64,000 nucleotides of DNA from assembly GCF_042683045.1 (NCBI RefSeq), contig NZ_JBHUIT010000002.1, positions 186,001 through 250,000 of the forward strand. Direction: 5' to 3'. Below the pieces are notes generated by a model, which made no database searches, was not told the DNA's origin, and saw only the letters and a list, made by a program, of their open reading frames with translations. The stretch comes from Luteolibacter algae (GTDB taxonomy: Bacteria; Verrucomicrobiota; Verrucomicrobiia; Verrucomicrobiales; Akkermansiaceae). Positions 46,871 to 55,278 of this stretch are shown in pieces (positions within the stretch are counted from its first letter, which is position 1; each line of letters starts with the position of its first letter). A program made the translations under genes and the position numbers.

Positions 46871-48430
46871 ATGATGCGCAAGGCTTTGGTTCTTCTTTTG
46901 TTCGGTTCCACTTTCAGTCAGGGGCTGGAGATCCGCAATTACTCTGCCAGCCGGCATGATCGCTTTGTGACCGAAGGCCAGGAACTAGCTCTCAATCATG
47001 CCGCCTATTACAATTCCAGCCTTTATACCGGTGTCGGCTTCGCCACAAATCCCGGAGACAACCGCCAGTTCGCCCTGGTCACGCCGGAGCACGTGATTTT
47101 TGCCCGACATTTTTCCGGAGGCGGAAATCTCCGCTTCATTTCCTCCCGCGGAACGGCAATCGATCGATCACTGGCCACCAATATCACGGTGCCTAATGAT
47201 ACCGGCGGCACCTCAGATGTGATCATCATCAGGCTCAACGAACCAATCGATGAGGCAGAGGGAGTCGCCCCAATGGCCTATCTCAACCTAGCCACCGAGG
47301 CGGCTTACAATAATACCGTGCTCACAGTCTTCGGCCAGACTCAGCGGGCGGGACGGGGCAGGATTTCCAGTTTTTACAATTTTGTTGGCTCGGGCATTGA
47401 GCAGACGCGAGCGTTCCGCTTCTTCTATACAAATCTTGCGGGAGATCAGGACGATTCCTATCTTGTCACCGGAGATTCCGGCAGCCCGAGCTTTGCCATC
47501 GCGAACAATCAGCCAGCCCTCGTCGGCGTGCATCTGGCCGCCGGCACAACGGTCGGCTCCCGGGTCAGCGTAGATAGTTTTATCCCCCACTATGCGGCAA
47601 CGATCAATGATCTGCTCGCGCCGGAAGGCTACCAGCTGATCCCCGCCTACCCGACTCCGGTCACCCTGGCGATCGCATCCAGCCATTCCACACTCCGCCA
47701 AACCGAGCCGGGTGGGCTCGAGATCTCCCTCGGCAACACATCATCATCAGTGGCGACGAATCCGCGTTTGACTCTCATTTTCCCCGCGAATGCCATCCCG
47801 GATACGCTCAGTGCGCCGGGTTGGATTATCGAAAATCCTAGCGTGGGCACCTATCACATGCGCAGAGCGGAGCTTCCCGGCAGCAGTTCTTCCACAGCGA
47901 CAGTTGGCTTCGATGAAATTCCCGTCCTTCCGGAGTTCTCGGTTTCTGTCATTCATCGCTCCGATGGCAGCCCGGAGCTGAACGAGACCCTGACGATGCC
48001 GATTTCAGAGACCTTTGCCGGCTTCGTATCGGAACTGGCGGAAAAAGGTGAACTGGACGATCCAGATTCTGATGGTTTTCCCAATCTCATGGAATTCGCC
48101 CTTGGAGGGGATCCCGCGGTTTCCTCCCAGTTGACCGCTGCAGGCATACCTCTCGCCCCGCAAAGCTCGGAAACTTCCGGAGAAATCAGCTACACCTTTC
48201 CGCAGCGTATCGATCCCGCAGCCTACAATCTGAGCTACGTGCTGCAATTTTCTGAAACTCTTGAGGCTGGCTCCTTCAGTAGCACCCCCCCAAGCGGCTA
48301 TGCGATCAGCACCGCGCCATACGATCCGGCAATCCCGGGCTTCGAGAAAGTCACCGCGACATTTCCCGGTGGATCACCGGAAAAGCTTTTTGTGCGCCTG
48401 AAGATCGAGAGCCTACACCCGGCGCCATAA
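46871..48430 (+). CDS. Secreted trypsin-like serine protease with C-terminal Verrucomicrobia-type module
   Basis: 519 residues with a signal peptide (1-18). The N-terminal part is chymotrypsin-like: probable His80 ('EHVIFARHF'), Asp116 ('TSDVIIIRL') and Ser203 in 'TGDSGSPSFAI'. After about residue 245 comes a beta-rich region, then the motif 'DDPDSDGFPNLMEFALGGDP' near 395-415, found at the end of many surface proteins of this phylum, and a final beta domain. It is likely exported and acts outside the cell. It reads toward the RlmN gene with 14 bases between the stops. Confidence 0.75.
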   Translation: MMRKALVLLLFGSTFSQGLEIRNYSASRHDRFVTEGQELALNHAAYYNSSLYTGVGFATNPGDNRQFALVTPEHVIFARHFSGGGNLRFISSRGTAIDRSLATNITVPNDTGGTSDVIIIRLNEPIDEAEGVAPMAYLNLATEAAYNNTVLTVFGQTQRAGRGRISSFYNFVGSGIEQTRAFRFFYTNLAGDQDDSYLVTGDSGSPSFAIANNQPALVGVHLAAGTTVGSRVSVDSFIPHYAATINDLLAPEGYQLIPAYPTPVTLAIASSHSTLRQTEPGGLEISLGNTSSSVATNPRLTLIFPANAIPDTLSAPGWIIENPSVGTYHMRRAELPGSSSSTATVGFDEIPVLPEFSVSVIHRSDGSPELNETLTMPISETFAGFVSELAEKGELDDPDSDGFPNLMEFALGGDPAVSSQLTAAGIPLAPQSSETSGEISYTFPQRIDPAAYNLSYVLQFSETLEAGSFSSTPPSGYAISTAPYDPAIPGFEKVTATFPGGSPEKLFVRLKIESLHPAP

Positions 48431-48444
48431 CTCAACGAAATGCT

Positions 48445-49545
48445 TCAGACAATGCCTTCCGCCGTCTCTTGCTTGAGACGTAGCTGACCGCAGGCAGCAT
48501 CAATATCGTGGCCTTTTTCGATGCGTAGAGTTGCCGTGACTCCTGCCTTTTTCAGCACATCCTGGAAGGCACGACAGTGCGAAATCGCCGGACGCTTCCA
48601 CACCAGACCATCGACTGTGTTGTAGGGGATTAGGTTTACCTTCGCTCCGATATTTCTGGCGTGCCGGGCCAGAATCGCTGCCTGATCCAAGCCATCGTTC
48701 ACGCCCTGGATCAGGATATACTCAAGGGTCAGCTTCTGCTTCTTCGTGGAATTCCAATGCGCCAGCGCGTCCATCAGCTCGGCAACAGGATATTTTTTGT
48801 TCACCGGCATGATCTGGCTGCGAACCTCATCCGTCGCGCCGTGGAACGAGATCGCTAGGCGGATCTGTTGCGGGTGATCCGCGAGCTTGCGGATCTGTGG
48901 CGCAAGACCGGAGGTGGAAATCGTCAGATGCCGCGCACCCAGGTGCAATGTCTCCGGCCCCGTGATCAACGCGATCGCTTCCATGAGGTTTTTAAAATTC
49001 GCCATTGGCTCGCCCATCCCCATGAAGACGAGGCTATCGACCCGCTCACCGGCGATTTGCTCGGCCGCAAGAACTTGCCCGGCGATCTCCGAGGCATCGA
49101 GGTTACGGGTGAATCCGGCAAGCCCCGAAGCACAGAATTTGCAGCCATAGGCACAGCCGACCTGGGAGGAAACGCAAAGCGTCCTACGGTCTGATTTTTC
49201 ACCATACAGCGCGGGATTTGCAGGTATCAGCACGGACTCGACATAGCGTCCATCATGGAGCTTGAAGAGAAACTTGCGGGTCGTGTCCTCGCTGCCCTGT
49301 GTCTTTGAGTGGGTCAACGCCGTCAGCCGGAAGGAGCGTGCCAGCTTCTCACGCAGAGCGGCTGGCAGATTGGTCATTTGCTCGTAGGAGGTGACCTTCT
49401 TTTTCCACACCCACTCCAAGATTTGCTTCGCCCGGAACGAGGGCTCACCCTGCTCTGCCAACCACGCCGCAATAGCCTCTGGCGACTGGCCTGGAAGAGC
49501 GGGTAGGATTTCTCCACGGGGTGTTGGAAGGATTTCTGTAGCCAT
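48445..49545 (-). CDS. rlmN: 23S rRNA / tRNA adenine C2-methyltransferase RlmN
   Basis: 366 residues from the ATG at 49545 (MATEILPTPRGEIL); the frame is open four codons earlier. Radical-SAM cluster motif 'CAYGCKFC' (CxxxCxxC) is clear, with the upstream Cys in 'TLCVSSQVGC' and the C-terminal catalytic Cys in 'DAACGQLR'. 'VFMGMGEPMANFKNLMEAI' is the SAM-binding GGE-like block. It methylates A2503 of 23S rRNA and A37 of some tRNAs, using a methylated Cys intermediate. It follows the metallopeptidase gene on the same strand by 18 bases. Confidence 0.95.
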   Translation of the reverse strand: MATEILPTPRGEILPALPGQSPEAIAAWLAEQGEPSFRAKQILEWVWKKKVTSYEQMTNLPAALREKLARSFRLTALTHSKTQGSEDTTRKFLFKLHDGRYVESVLIPANPALYGEKSDRRTLCVSSQVGCAYGCKFCASGLAGFTRNLDASEIAGQVLAAEQIAGERVDSLVFMGMGEPMANFKNLMEAIALITGPETLHLGARHLTISTSGLAPQIRKLADHPQQIRLAISFHGATDEVRSQIMPVNKKYPVAELMDALAHWNSTKKQKLTLEYILIQGVNDGLDQAAILARHARNIGAKVNLIPYNTVDGLVWKRPAISHCRAFQDVLKKAGVTATLRIEKGHDIDAACGQLRLKQETAEGIV

Positions 49546-49563
49546 GCTGCGCTGCAAGGAAAC

Positions 49564-50751
49564 TCACTTGGAGAAGATGAAGTCAACGCCCTTTCGAGAA
49601 TAGGCTTTGCCGATTTCCTCCTCAAGCTCTTCAAACGTCTGGCCATCGAGCAAAACCTCGAGCGCTTCCTCGCCCTCTTTTCCCGCATTGAGTGCCTGCA
49701 GGAATTTTTTGATGCGGGCCCCATCGCCGTCGCGATCCATATGGAAAAAGTAATTGGCCAATAGCAAAGAACATCCGTAGTTGATCTGGGCGTCGTCGAG
49801 AAAGGTGCTGTAGTCCTGCAACATGAAGGTCTTGAGGCTACCAATTTCGATTTCATCGCCAAGTGCCCTTCCGCCCCGCCCTTTTTCGCCATATCCCGTC
49901 GCGTATTCCAAAATCGGTTTGAAATTGCTCCGGACATTGAACGATCCACTGCGATATGGAGTAAGTGCCACGTATTCCGCGATCCCTTCGCTAAACCATC
50001 CGCGGGCTCCAATGTTGAAATATTGGTTGGGGGTTAGCTGATGGACCATCTCGTGCGGAAGTGTTTTGCTGGATTTATCCCGATCCAGCATGTAGCCGCT
50101 TCCAACCTTCTGGACCCCCAGACTCGTCAGTGGAACGAGGATGATGTTCTTCCCGCCGATGAAGACACCCGCGCTGTTCGGCGGCCCCCCTGCCTCCAGA
50201 TAATCTTCCGCAGTCTCAAAAAGGTAAATCTGATATTTTCCGTCCTTTTTTTTCCCTCCGCTCACCGCCAGCGGCAACTCGCGGACATACTGGTGGGTCG
50301 CTTCGAACATTACGGCGAAGCCCTTCACTACTGTTTTGGAAAGCCGGACATCACAATTGTAACGATAGTTGGCAGATTCATAGATGAACGTTTTGGCATC
50401 CGCATCCTCTTCCACCACATTGATCTCCGGATCCCCCTCAAAGGTCACACGCTCCGGCCACGGCGAGTCAAAATTCGGCGCCTCCCGTTGCTCGCTCTCT
50501 TCCGGGTCTTCATCATGCCCGTCCAGACCGAACTTTTCGATGAATGCCTGGTCTACCTTTGAAAGCTTTTCCAGGGGAAACGGAGCCTCGCGCCCATCCG
50601 GCAGCTTCAGGATCGCACAATTGTTTTCCACCTTGAGAAGGATAGCCTTCGTGCTACGGCCCCGCTCATCCGTCCAGACACGATCAATATGATGTGCCGC
50701 CAGATGACTCGCGGTAGCTAGCAGAAGTAGAAGTGACCGAGTTTTCATCAT
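49564..50751 (-). CDS. Secreted SHD1-domain zinc metallopeptidase-like protein
   Basis: 395 residues from the ATG at 50751 (MMKTRSLLLLLATASHLAAH). A signal peptide (1-20) is followed by an SHD1 (Sla1 homology) domain, residues about 20-75 ('RVWTDERGRSTKAILLKVEN...LPDGREAPFPLEKLSKVDQAFI'). The C-terminal part has the zinc motif HEMVHQL near residue 230 and a downstream Glu in 'GWFSEGIAEYVAL', as in gluzincin peptidases (DUF1570-like). It is probably periplasmic. The SHD1 domain suggests binding of a partner protein, but neither partner nor substrate is known. It is divergent from the isomerase gene. Confidence 0.75.
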   Translation of the reverse strand: MMKTRSLLLLLATASHLAAHHIDRVWTDERGRSTKAILLKVENNCAILKLPDGREAPFPLEKLSKVDQAFIEKFGLDGHDEDPEESEQREAPNFDSPWPERVTFEGDPEINVVEEDADAKTFIYESANYRYNCDVRLSKTVVKGFAVMFEATHQYVRELPLAVSGGKKKDGKYQIYLFETAEDYLEAGGPPNSAGVFIGGKNIILVPLTSLGVQKVGSGYMLDRDKSSKTLPHEMVHQLTPNQYFNIGARGWFSEGIAEYVALTPYRSGSFNVRSNFKPILEYATGYGEKGRGGRALGDEIEIGSLKTFMLQDYSTFLDDAQINYGCSLLLANYFFHMDRDGDGARIKKFLQALNAGKEGEEALEVLLDGQTFEELEEEIGKAYSRKGVDFIFSK

Positions 50752-50852
50752 TTCAGCGATGAATATGTATAGTTCGGCAAACGAAGTCGATCGGGTATTT
50801 CCGCCAGGGAAAACTATTGAAAGAGAGTTCCCCACCGGAGCCGTTTAATGAT

Positions 50853-51716
50853 ATGTCTATGAAACGCCGCTCCCTACTTGCCATGATTCCTGCCGCTTCC
50901 GCCATGCTTGCACTCCGGGCAAACGGCGCTCCGATTCCCGGGAAATCCGCTACATCCGCGGGCTTCGGAATTGCCGTGCAGTGCTGGAGTTTCCGGGAAT
51001 TTACGCTTTTCGAGGCAATCGAGCTTGCCGCGGGAGCAGGGCTGGATGGCCTGGAAGTCTATGCAAAACAGAAGATTGGCGGAGACTTCGGCAATGCGAT
51101 CTTCGGACCTGGTATGACTGATGAGCAGACGGAGGCCGTCATCGCAAAACTCGCCGAGCACAAGCTTGTCATTTATAACATGGGAGTCCTGCCTGTCCCG
51201 GCGGATGAAGCCAAAGCGCGGGTGATATTCGATCTCGCGAAAAGGTTGAACTCCTACGGAATCACTACCGAATCGATCGATTCAATTGATACTTTGGAAA
51301 AGCTCGCAGCAGAATATGATATCAAAGTCTGCTTTCACAACCATCCAAAGCCGACGAAAATGTGGAATCCCGATACCACGCTCAAAGCCCTGGAAGGACG
51401 CCACGAAAATCTCGGCTTCTGTGCCGATATCGGCCACTGGGCGACCTCGGGGCTGGATCCGCTGGAGGTGGTTCAAAAAGTCGCGCCCCGCATCCACTCG
51501 TTCCATTTCAAGGACCGCGCGGTCATCGGCGAATGGAGCCGGGACCTGCCATTTGGCACGGGAATCATCAATCTTTCCGCAATCCTCGACGAGGTCCGGA
51601 AACATGGTTTTGCCGGAAATGTCTCAATCGAATATGAGCATAACTGGAGTGCCAATCAGTGCGAGATCGCCCAATGTGCCGGCTATTTGCGTGGCTACTC
51701 CGGAGCTCGCGGCTAA
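50853..51716 (+). CDS. Sugar phosphate isomerase/epimerase-like TIM-barrel protein
   Basis: 287 residues from the ATG at 50853 (MSMKRRSLLAMIPAAS); an ATG at 50859 is equally possible. The KRRSLLA start followed by a hydrophobic stretch looks like a Tat-type signal, so it may be exported. The barrel has the metal-binding blocks of the AP-endonuclease-2/xylose-isomerase-like family: 'LDGLEVYAKQ', 'KVCFHNHPKPTK', 'LGFCADIGHWATSG', 'IHSFHFKDR' and 'NVSIEYEHNW'. It probably isomerises or epimerises a sugar or inositol. The gene order gives no pathway. It reads toward the Nudix gene with 13 bases between. Confidence 0.82.
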   Translation: MSMKRRSLLAMIPAASAMLALRANGAPIPGKSATSAGFGIAVQCWSFREFTLFEAIELAAGAGLDGLEVYAKQKIGGDFGNAIFGPGMTDEQTEAVIAKLAEHKLVIYNMGVLPVPADEAKARVIFDLAKRLNSYGITTESIDSIDTLEKLAAEYDIKVCFHNHPKPTKMWNPDTTLKALEGRHENLGFCADIGHWATSGLDPLEVVQKVAPRIHSFHFKDRAVIGEWSRDLPFGTGIINLSAILDEVRKHGFAGNVSIEYEHNWSANQCEIAQCAGYLRGYSGARG

Positions 51717-51729
51717 CTGCCCCGGCAGG

Positions 51730-52272
51730 TCAAAATCTGGCCGGAGCGATTTCCATCGAGATCATCTTTTCTCCTTCAAAGAGGAATTTTCCGGTCAGTA
51801 TTTCGCCCTTGAGTATCCGAGGCAACCAGTGCCGATCGTCTTCCCACATCCTTTCGTAGGGGATGTCGGCAAGATCCGCCCAGAATGGGACCGCCTCTTC
51901 GGTCTCCGTGGGCTCGCCTACGTATTCCCCACCCATGAAAACATGGCAGCAGATGCTCGGATAGTCAGACATCTGGAACCATAGCTCAGCGACTTTTCTG
52001 GCATCACTCACCTCAATGAGCAGTTCCTCCCGGGTTTCGCGGATCGCACAGGCCAAGGGGCTCTCGCCTTCGTCGAGTTTACCGCCCGGGCCATTGACCT
52101 TCCCTGCGCCATGTCCGCGTTTCTTCTCGATCAGGAGGATCTTATCCCCTTGCACGACAAAAAGCAGAGTTGCGATAATCTCACCTTGCCAGCCTGCCCA
52201 ATCGTATTCCTTCACAGCGGGGAACTTGCGCAAGCGGCGCGTCTTTTGTCCAGCGTCGGCCGAAGTAATCAA
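51730..52272 (-). CDS. Nudix hydrolase (MutT-like)
   Basis: 180 residues from an ATG at 52272; the first ~25 residues are poorly conserved in type and a later start is possible. The Nudix box 'GGKLDEGESPLACAIRETREELLI' fits Gx5Ex7REUXEExGU, preceded by 'VNGPGG' and followed by a beta strand. Such proteins hydrolyse nucleoside diphosphates linked to another group; the 'GPGGKLDEGE' form is like 8-oxo-dGTPases. No partner genes indicate a more specific substrate. It is convergent with the TIM-barrel gene. Confidence 0.85.
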   Translation of the reverse strand: MITSADAGQKTRRLRKFPAVKEYDWAGWQGEIIATLLFVVQGDKILLIEKKRGHGAGKVNGPGGKLDEGESPLACAIRETREELLIEVSDARKVAELWFQMSDYPSICCHVFMGGEYVGEPTETEEAVPFWADLADIPYERMWEDDRHWLPRILKGEILTGKFLFEGEKMISMEIAPARF

Positions 52273-52470
52273 CTTCTATCCATTTGCGGGAGTAAAACGG
52301 CCGGTTCAGGATTTCTCCAAAAGTTTAAAATTTTTGTGAGATCGCCCGTAGAGAGTCTGGAAAATCCCGTAATCACTTAAACATAAGTAGGTTAGGAGAC
52401 TTCCAAGATATCATTGCGACAACTTTATCGAGGTTACATGACTATCAATTCCTTCTGATTTTCAACTAAT
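52273..52470. other. AT-rich gap upstream of the PEP-CTERM promoter
   Basis: The stretch between the Nudix gene start and the promoter is AT-rich and has no open reading frame with coding character. It may carry the Nudix promoter on the minus strand, but no clear -35/-10 pair was seen there. Confidence 0.4.
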
Positions 52471-52500
52471 TTGACTTGATTGTTATTTAGTTTTTATAAA
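52471..52500 (+). promoter_or_regulatory. Sigma-70-like promoter
   Basis: TTGACT at 52471-52476 and TATAAA at 52495-52500 are 18 bases apart in an AT-rich stretch, the best consensus promoter in the window. Transcription would begin near 52507, leaving a leader of about 60 bases. Confidence 0.6.
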
Positions 52501-52505
52501 AGACT

Positions 52506-52563
52506 CCCCCCGTCTCCGCCACCCCAGGCGAGGACAACACCCCCACCCCCAAAATCACCCCCC
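52506..52563 (+). other. C-rich leader (possible G-quadruplex on the opposite strand)
   Basis: Five runs of C (6 at 52506, 4 at 52522, 5 at 52540, 5 at 52546 and 6 at 52558) fall in 58 bases just before the start codon at 52568. No Shine-Dalgarno sequence is present. On the minus strand the matching G runs could form a four-stranded structure. Confidence 0.45.
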
Positions 52564-52567
52564 TTAC

Positions 52568-53263
52568 ATGAAAACATTTGCACTGCTTGCGGTGGCCTGT
52601 GTCGCATTCTCAGGCCGCGCCCTCTCCCAGACCATTATCACCCAAACCAAGAGTTTCAGTGATGTCCCGGATTTTTCACACTCCCTCGTTTTCGATAAAT
52701 ATGATGGAAATCTTTCGGACATCTCCAAAATCACCATCAGCTACGAACTCGTCATCAATGGCGGCAGATTCGGTGTCGATAACGATGCAGTGAACCCTCC
52801 GCCTTCAAAAATCGAAGCTAGTTTCGGCGCGAGCCTGACAGCCAGATCCAGCGACGTGAAGTTGCTGGACTCCGGATACAACAGTATTATCGACGAGGTC
52901 CGGGCTGTTAATGTAGCAAGTTTCTCCGGCCTCACGGGCAACGACGGAGATGCCTCGGATCAATACGACGCCGGCGGAACGGACTGGGCTGAGCTAGTTG
53001 GGGCAGAAATCACCAAGTCCGGCAGCGGTGATATTTCCTCCACGTTTTTCAGCCAATATGTCGGTAACAACACCTTCACCATTACCGCAAACTCCAGCCA
53101 GATCGGCAGTCTCAGCTACAACAGCGGGATTTCCACGACCACCACTCCGGTAAATGCCAAAGGCTATATCACGGTGACCTACGAGATCGTTCCGGAGCCA
53201 AGCACCACTGCCCTCTCCGGACTTGCCGCGATGGCTCTCATCCTTCGCCGCCGCCGCCGGTAA
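52568..53263 (+). CDS. PEP-CTERM sorting-domain protein
   Basis: 231 residues with a signal peptide (1-21, ending ALS). The body is beta-rich with no recognised domain. It contains 'KSGSGDISSTFFSQYVGNNTF' and ends with VPEPST, a hydrophobic helix and LRRRRR, the exosortase signal. It is preceded by a consensus promoter and a C-rich leader and followed by a strong terminator, so it is monocistronic. It is probably a surface or matrix protein. Confidence 0.82.
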   Translation: MKTFALLAVACVAFSGRALSQTIITQTKSFSDVPDFSHSLVFDKYDGNLSDISKITISYELVINGGRFGVDNDAVNPPPSKIEASFGASLTARSSDVKLLDSGYNSIIDEVRAVNVASFSGLTGNDGDASDQYDAGGTDWAELVGAEITKSGSGDISSTFFSQYVGNNTFTITANSSQIGSLSYNSGISTTTTPVNAKGYITVTYEIVPEPSTTALSGLAAMALILRRRRR

Positions 53264-53287
53264 AGCTCCAGCCAAGGACACTTTCCC

Positions 53288-53325
53288 AAAGAACCGCAGT
53301 TCGTCCTCCGAGCTGCGGTTCTTTT
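53288..53325 (+). terminator. Rho-independent terminator after the PEP-CTERM gene
   Basis: A 12-base perfect stem, AAAGAACCGCAG (53288-53299) with CTGCGGTTCTTT (53313-53324), has a 13-base loop and a short T-run. It lies 24 bases after the stop at 53263. Confidence 0.8.
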
Positions 53326-53498
53326 GCGTTGGACTACCGGAAACCGCATAATTTGCCGGTGATCACAAAATATGCGGAGTTTTTCAAAAAAATCGTTCCT
53401 TGCTTGTAAGTTGATACTGAGTTATATGGGCGGCGCATGCCGTAGCATTCCTGGATTTCACAGGAATCCGGCGCCCGTTATTTGCAACCCACTCCATT

Positions 53499-54620
53499 AT
53501 GTTTCGAATCCCTTTTGAACGCGTGAACTGGATAACCTCCAGCTTCCTGATCGGCACCGCGCTGATCGCCCTAATCGGTGCGCCGATCTATCTCTTTAAT
53601 TTTGGCCTGAACTGGTTCCAGTTCGGCATGTTTTTCTTCTACCTTTGTGCGACGATGATGAGCATTACCGTGGGCTACCACCGCTTGTTCTCCCATCTCT
53701 CTTTCAAAGCGAAAAAACCTGTAAAGCTTTTCACGCTTATCTTCGGGGCATGTGCATTCGAAAACTCGTGCTTGAACTGGTCTTCCGATCACCGCCACCA
53801 CCACAAGCATGTCGATCACGATGACGATCCCTACGATATCTCCAAAGGATTTTTCTGGGCACACATCGGCTGGCTCCTTTTCAAGCTTGATCCGGAACCC
53901 CCGATGGACAACGTGGCCGATCTCCGCAAGGACAAGCTCGTCATGTGGCAGCATAAATACACCCACTGGATCGGCTTCGTAGTCGGCCTGGTGATTCCAG
54001 CGGCCCTTGGCTATGGCTATAACTCCCTCGTCGGTGCGGATCCAATGAACGGCGCCCTCGGCGGCTTCCTGATTGCGGGCGTCACTCGTATCGTCATCGC
54101 CCAGCATCTTACATTCTTTATCAACTCACTCTGCCACACAGTCGGCAGACAGCCCTACTCCACAAAACATTCCGCCCGCGATAGCGCAATCATGGCCATA
54201 CTTACCTTCGGAGAAGGATATCACAATTACCACCATGAGTTCCAACATGACTACCGCAATGGTGTGAAACCATGGCAGTGGGATCCTTCCAAATGGACGA
54301 TCTGGACACTTTCCAAGCTGGGTCTTGTGGAAGGACTCCGCCGCGTCCCTGACGGCAAAATCCTCCTCGCGGAAATGGGAGAAGCCCGCCGCCGTGTCGA
54401 AGACCGCATCAATGAAATCAAAGCGACGCCTGGCTATACCCAACGCAGTGCCGAGATGCTCACCCAAGTTTCCGAAAAGCTGGCCGCAAATTATCACGAA
54501 CTCGAAAAGGCTGTCGCAGACCGCGTCCAGCTCTCCCGTGAGGCACTTCAGACCTGGCAAAATGAAACCCGCGAGCTGATGCGTCAGCTCCCCCGGATTT
54601 CAAAGCCGACGATCGCCTAG
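53499..54620 (+). CDS. Acyl-CoA-type fatty acid desaturase with C-terminal helical extension
   Basis: 373 residues. Two pairs of hydrophobic segments flank the three His boxes of membrane desaturases: HRLFSH (61-66), HRHHHKH (98-104) and HNYHH (about 240). These bind the di-iron centre that introduces a cis double bond into a fatty acyl chain, most often at delta-9. Residues about 290-373 form a charged helical tail ('EARRRVEDRINEIKAT...HELEKAVADRVQLSREAL') absent from shorter family members. A terminator at 54642 follows. It likely adjusts membrane fluidity. Its regulation is not evident. Confidence 0.9.
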   Translation: MFRIPFERVNWITSSFLIGTALIALIGAPIYLFNFGLNWFQFGMFFFYLCATMMSITVGYHRLFSHLSFKAKKPVKLFTLIFGACAFENSCLNWSSDHRHHHKHVDHDDDPYDISKGFFWAHIGWLLFKLDPEPPMDNVADLRKDKLVMWQHKYTHWIGFVVGLVIPAALGYGYNSLVGADPMNGALGGFLIAGVTRIVIAQHLTFFINSLCHTVGRQPYSTKHSARDSAIMAILTFGEGYHNYHHEFQHDYRNGVKPWQWDPSKWTIWTLSKLGLVEGLRRVPDGKILLAEMGEARRRVEDRINEIKATPGYTQRSAEMLTQVSEKLAANYHELEKAVADRVQLSREALQTWQNETRELMRQLPRISKPTIA

Positions 54621-54641
54621 TCGTTGGACCAATATTCTCAG

Positions 54642-54670
54642 AAAAGGAGGCAGCAATGCCTCCTTTTTTT
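54642..54670 (+). terminator. Strong rho-independent terminator
   Basis: An 11-base stem, AAAAGGAGGCA (54642-54652) with TGCCTCCTTTT (54657-54667), has a 4-base loop followed by further T. It lies 21 bases after the desaturase stop. The A-rich start makes it potentially bidirectional. Confidence 0.85.
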
Positions 54671-54739
54671 GTGGAGTATCGTCCTGCTTTCCGCTCTCCT
54701 GCGTCTGCGGCCAAAGAGTCTCGTAATTCCCCGTTTTCC

Positions 54740-55270
54740 ATGGCAAATCCTCTCATGAAAGCCATCGTTCGCTCCCGGCTCCAGCTGACCAGCTCGGATA
54801 CGGCAGAAAAGCAATCGATGGCTATCCTCAAGACCTATCTCCAGCTTGCCCAAGGCTTGGACGAGAACAATGGCTCCCTTCCCATTAGGGTCGCCCCCAT
54901 GGCCGGTCTGGACGATGATATGCGCGGATGGTCATTTTTCATGCTCCTGCGGCATAACACGATCGTGAACCATGAGATCACCGCAACCGTCCGCCGTCTG
55001 GTAAATGGGGATCCCACACCAACCAAAAAGTTCGATCTGAAGAAAGACGTTATGCCATCCGAGGATGCTGGAATCGAGCAAATCGCTCTCTTCAAATCCT
55101 CGGTGCTATCGCATTTCAAAACTGTCCGTAGCCTCGGAAACCTTAAAGATACCGGGACGGCGAACCATCCGCGATTCGGCCCACTTGATGCGCTGATGTG
55201 GAACGCGATGTTCCCTTTCCATCTGAAGCTCCATTTGAAACAGGCCCAGCTCATACGCGCGGCGGTTTGA
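54740..55270 (+). CDS. DinB-like protein
   Basis: 176 residues from the ATG at 54740 (MANPLMKAIVRSRL). The frame is open upstream to 54656 but that part runs through the terminator. The sequence is helical with 'RGWSFFMLLRHNTIVNHEI', 'FDLKKDV', and a C-terminal 'HPRFGPLDALMWNAMFPFHLKLHLKQAQLI', close to the ending of DinB/YfiT four-helix-bundle proteins whose His residues bind a metal. Many are thiol-dependent transferases or damage-inducible proteins. No specific substrate can be given. It is convergent with the MEKHLA gene, with 8 bases between. Confidence 0.65.
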   Translation: MANPLMKAIVRSRLQLTSSDTAEKQSMAILKTYLQLAQGLDENNGSLPIRVAPMAGLDDDMRGWSFFMLLRHNTIVNHEITATVRRLVNGDPTPTKKFDLKKDVMPSEDAGIEQIALFKSSVLSHFKTVRSLGNLKDTGTANHPRFGPLDALMWNAMFPFHLKLHLKQAQLIRAAV

Positions 55271-55278
55271 GCCTCTGA

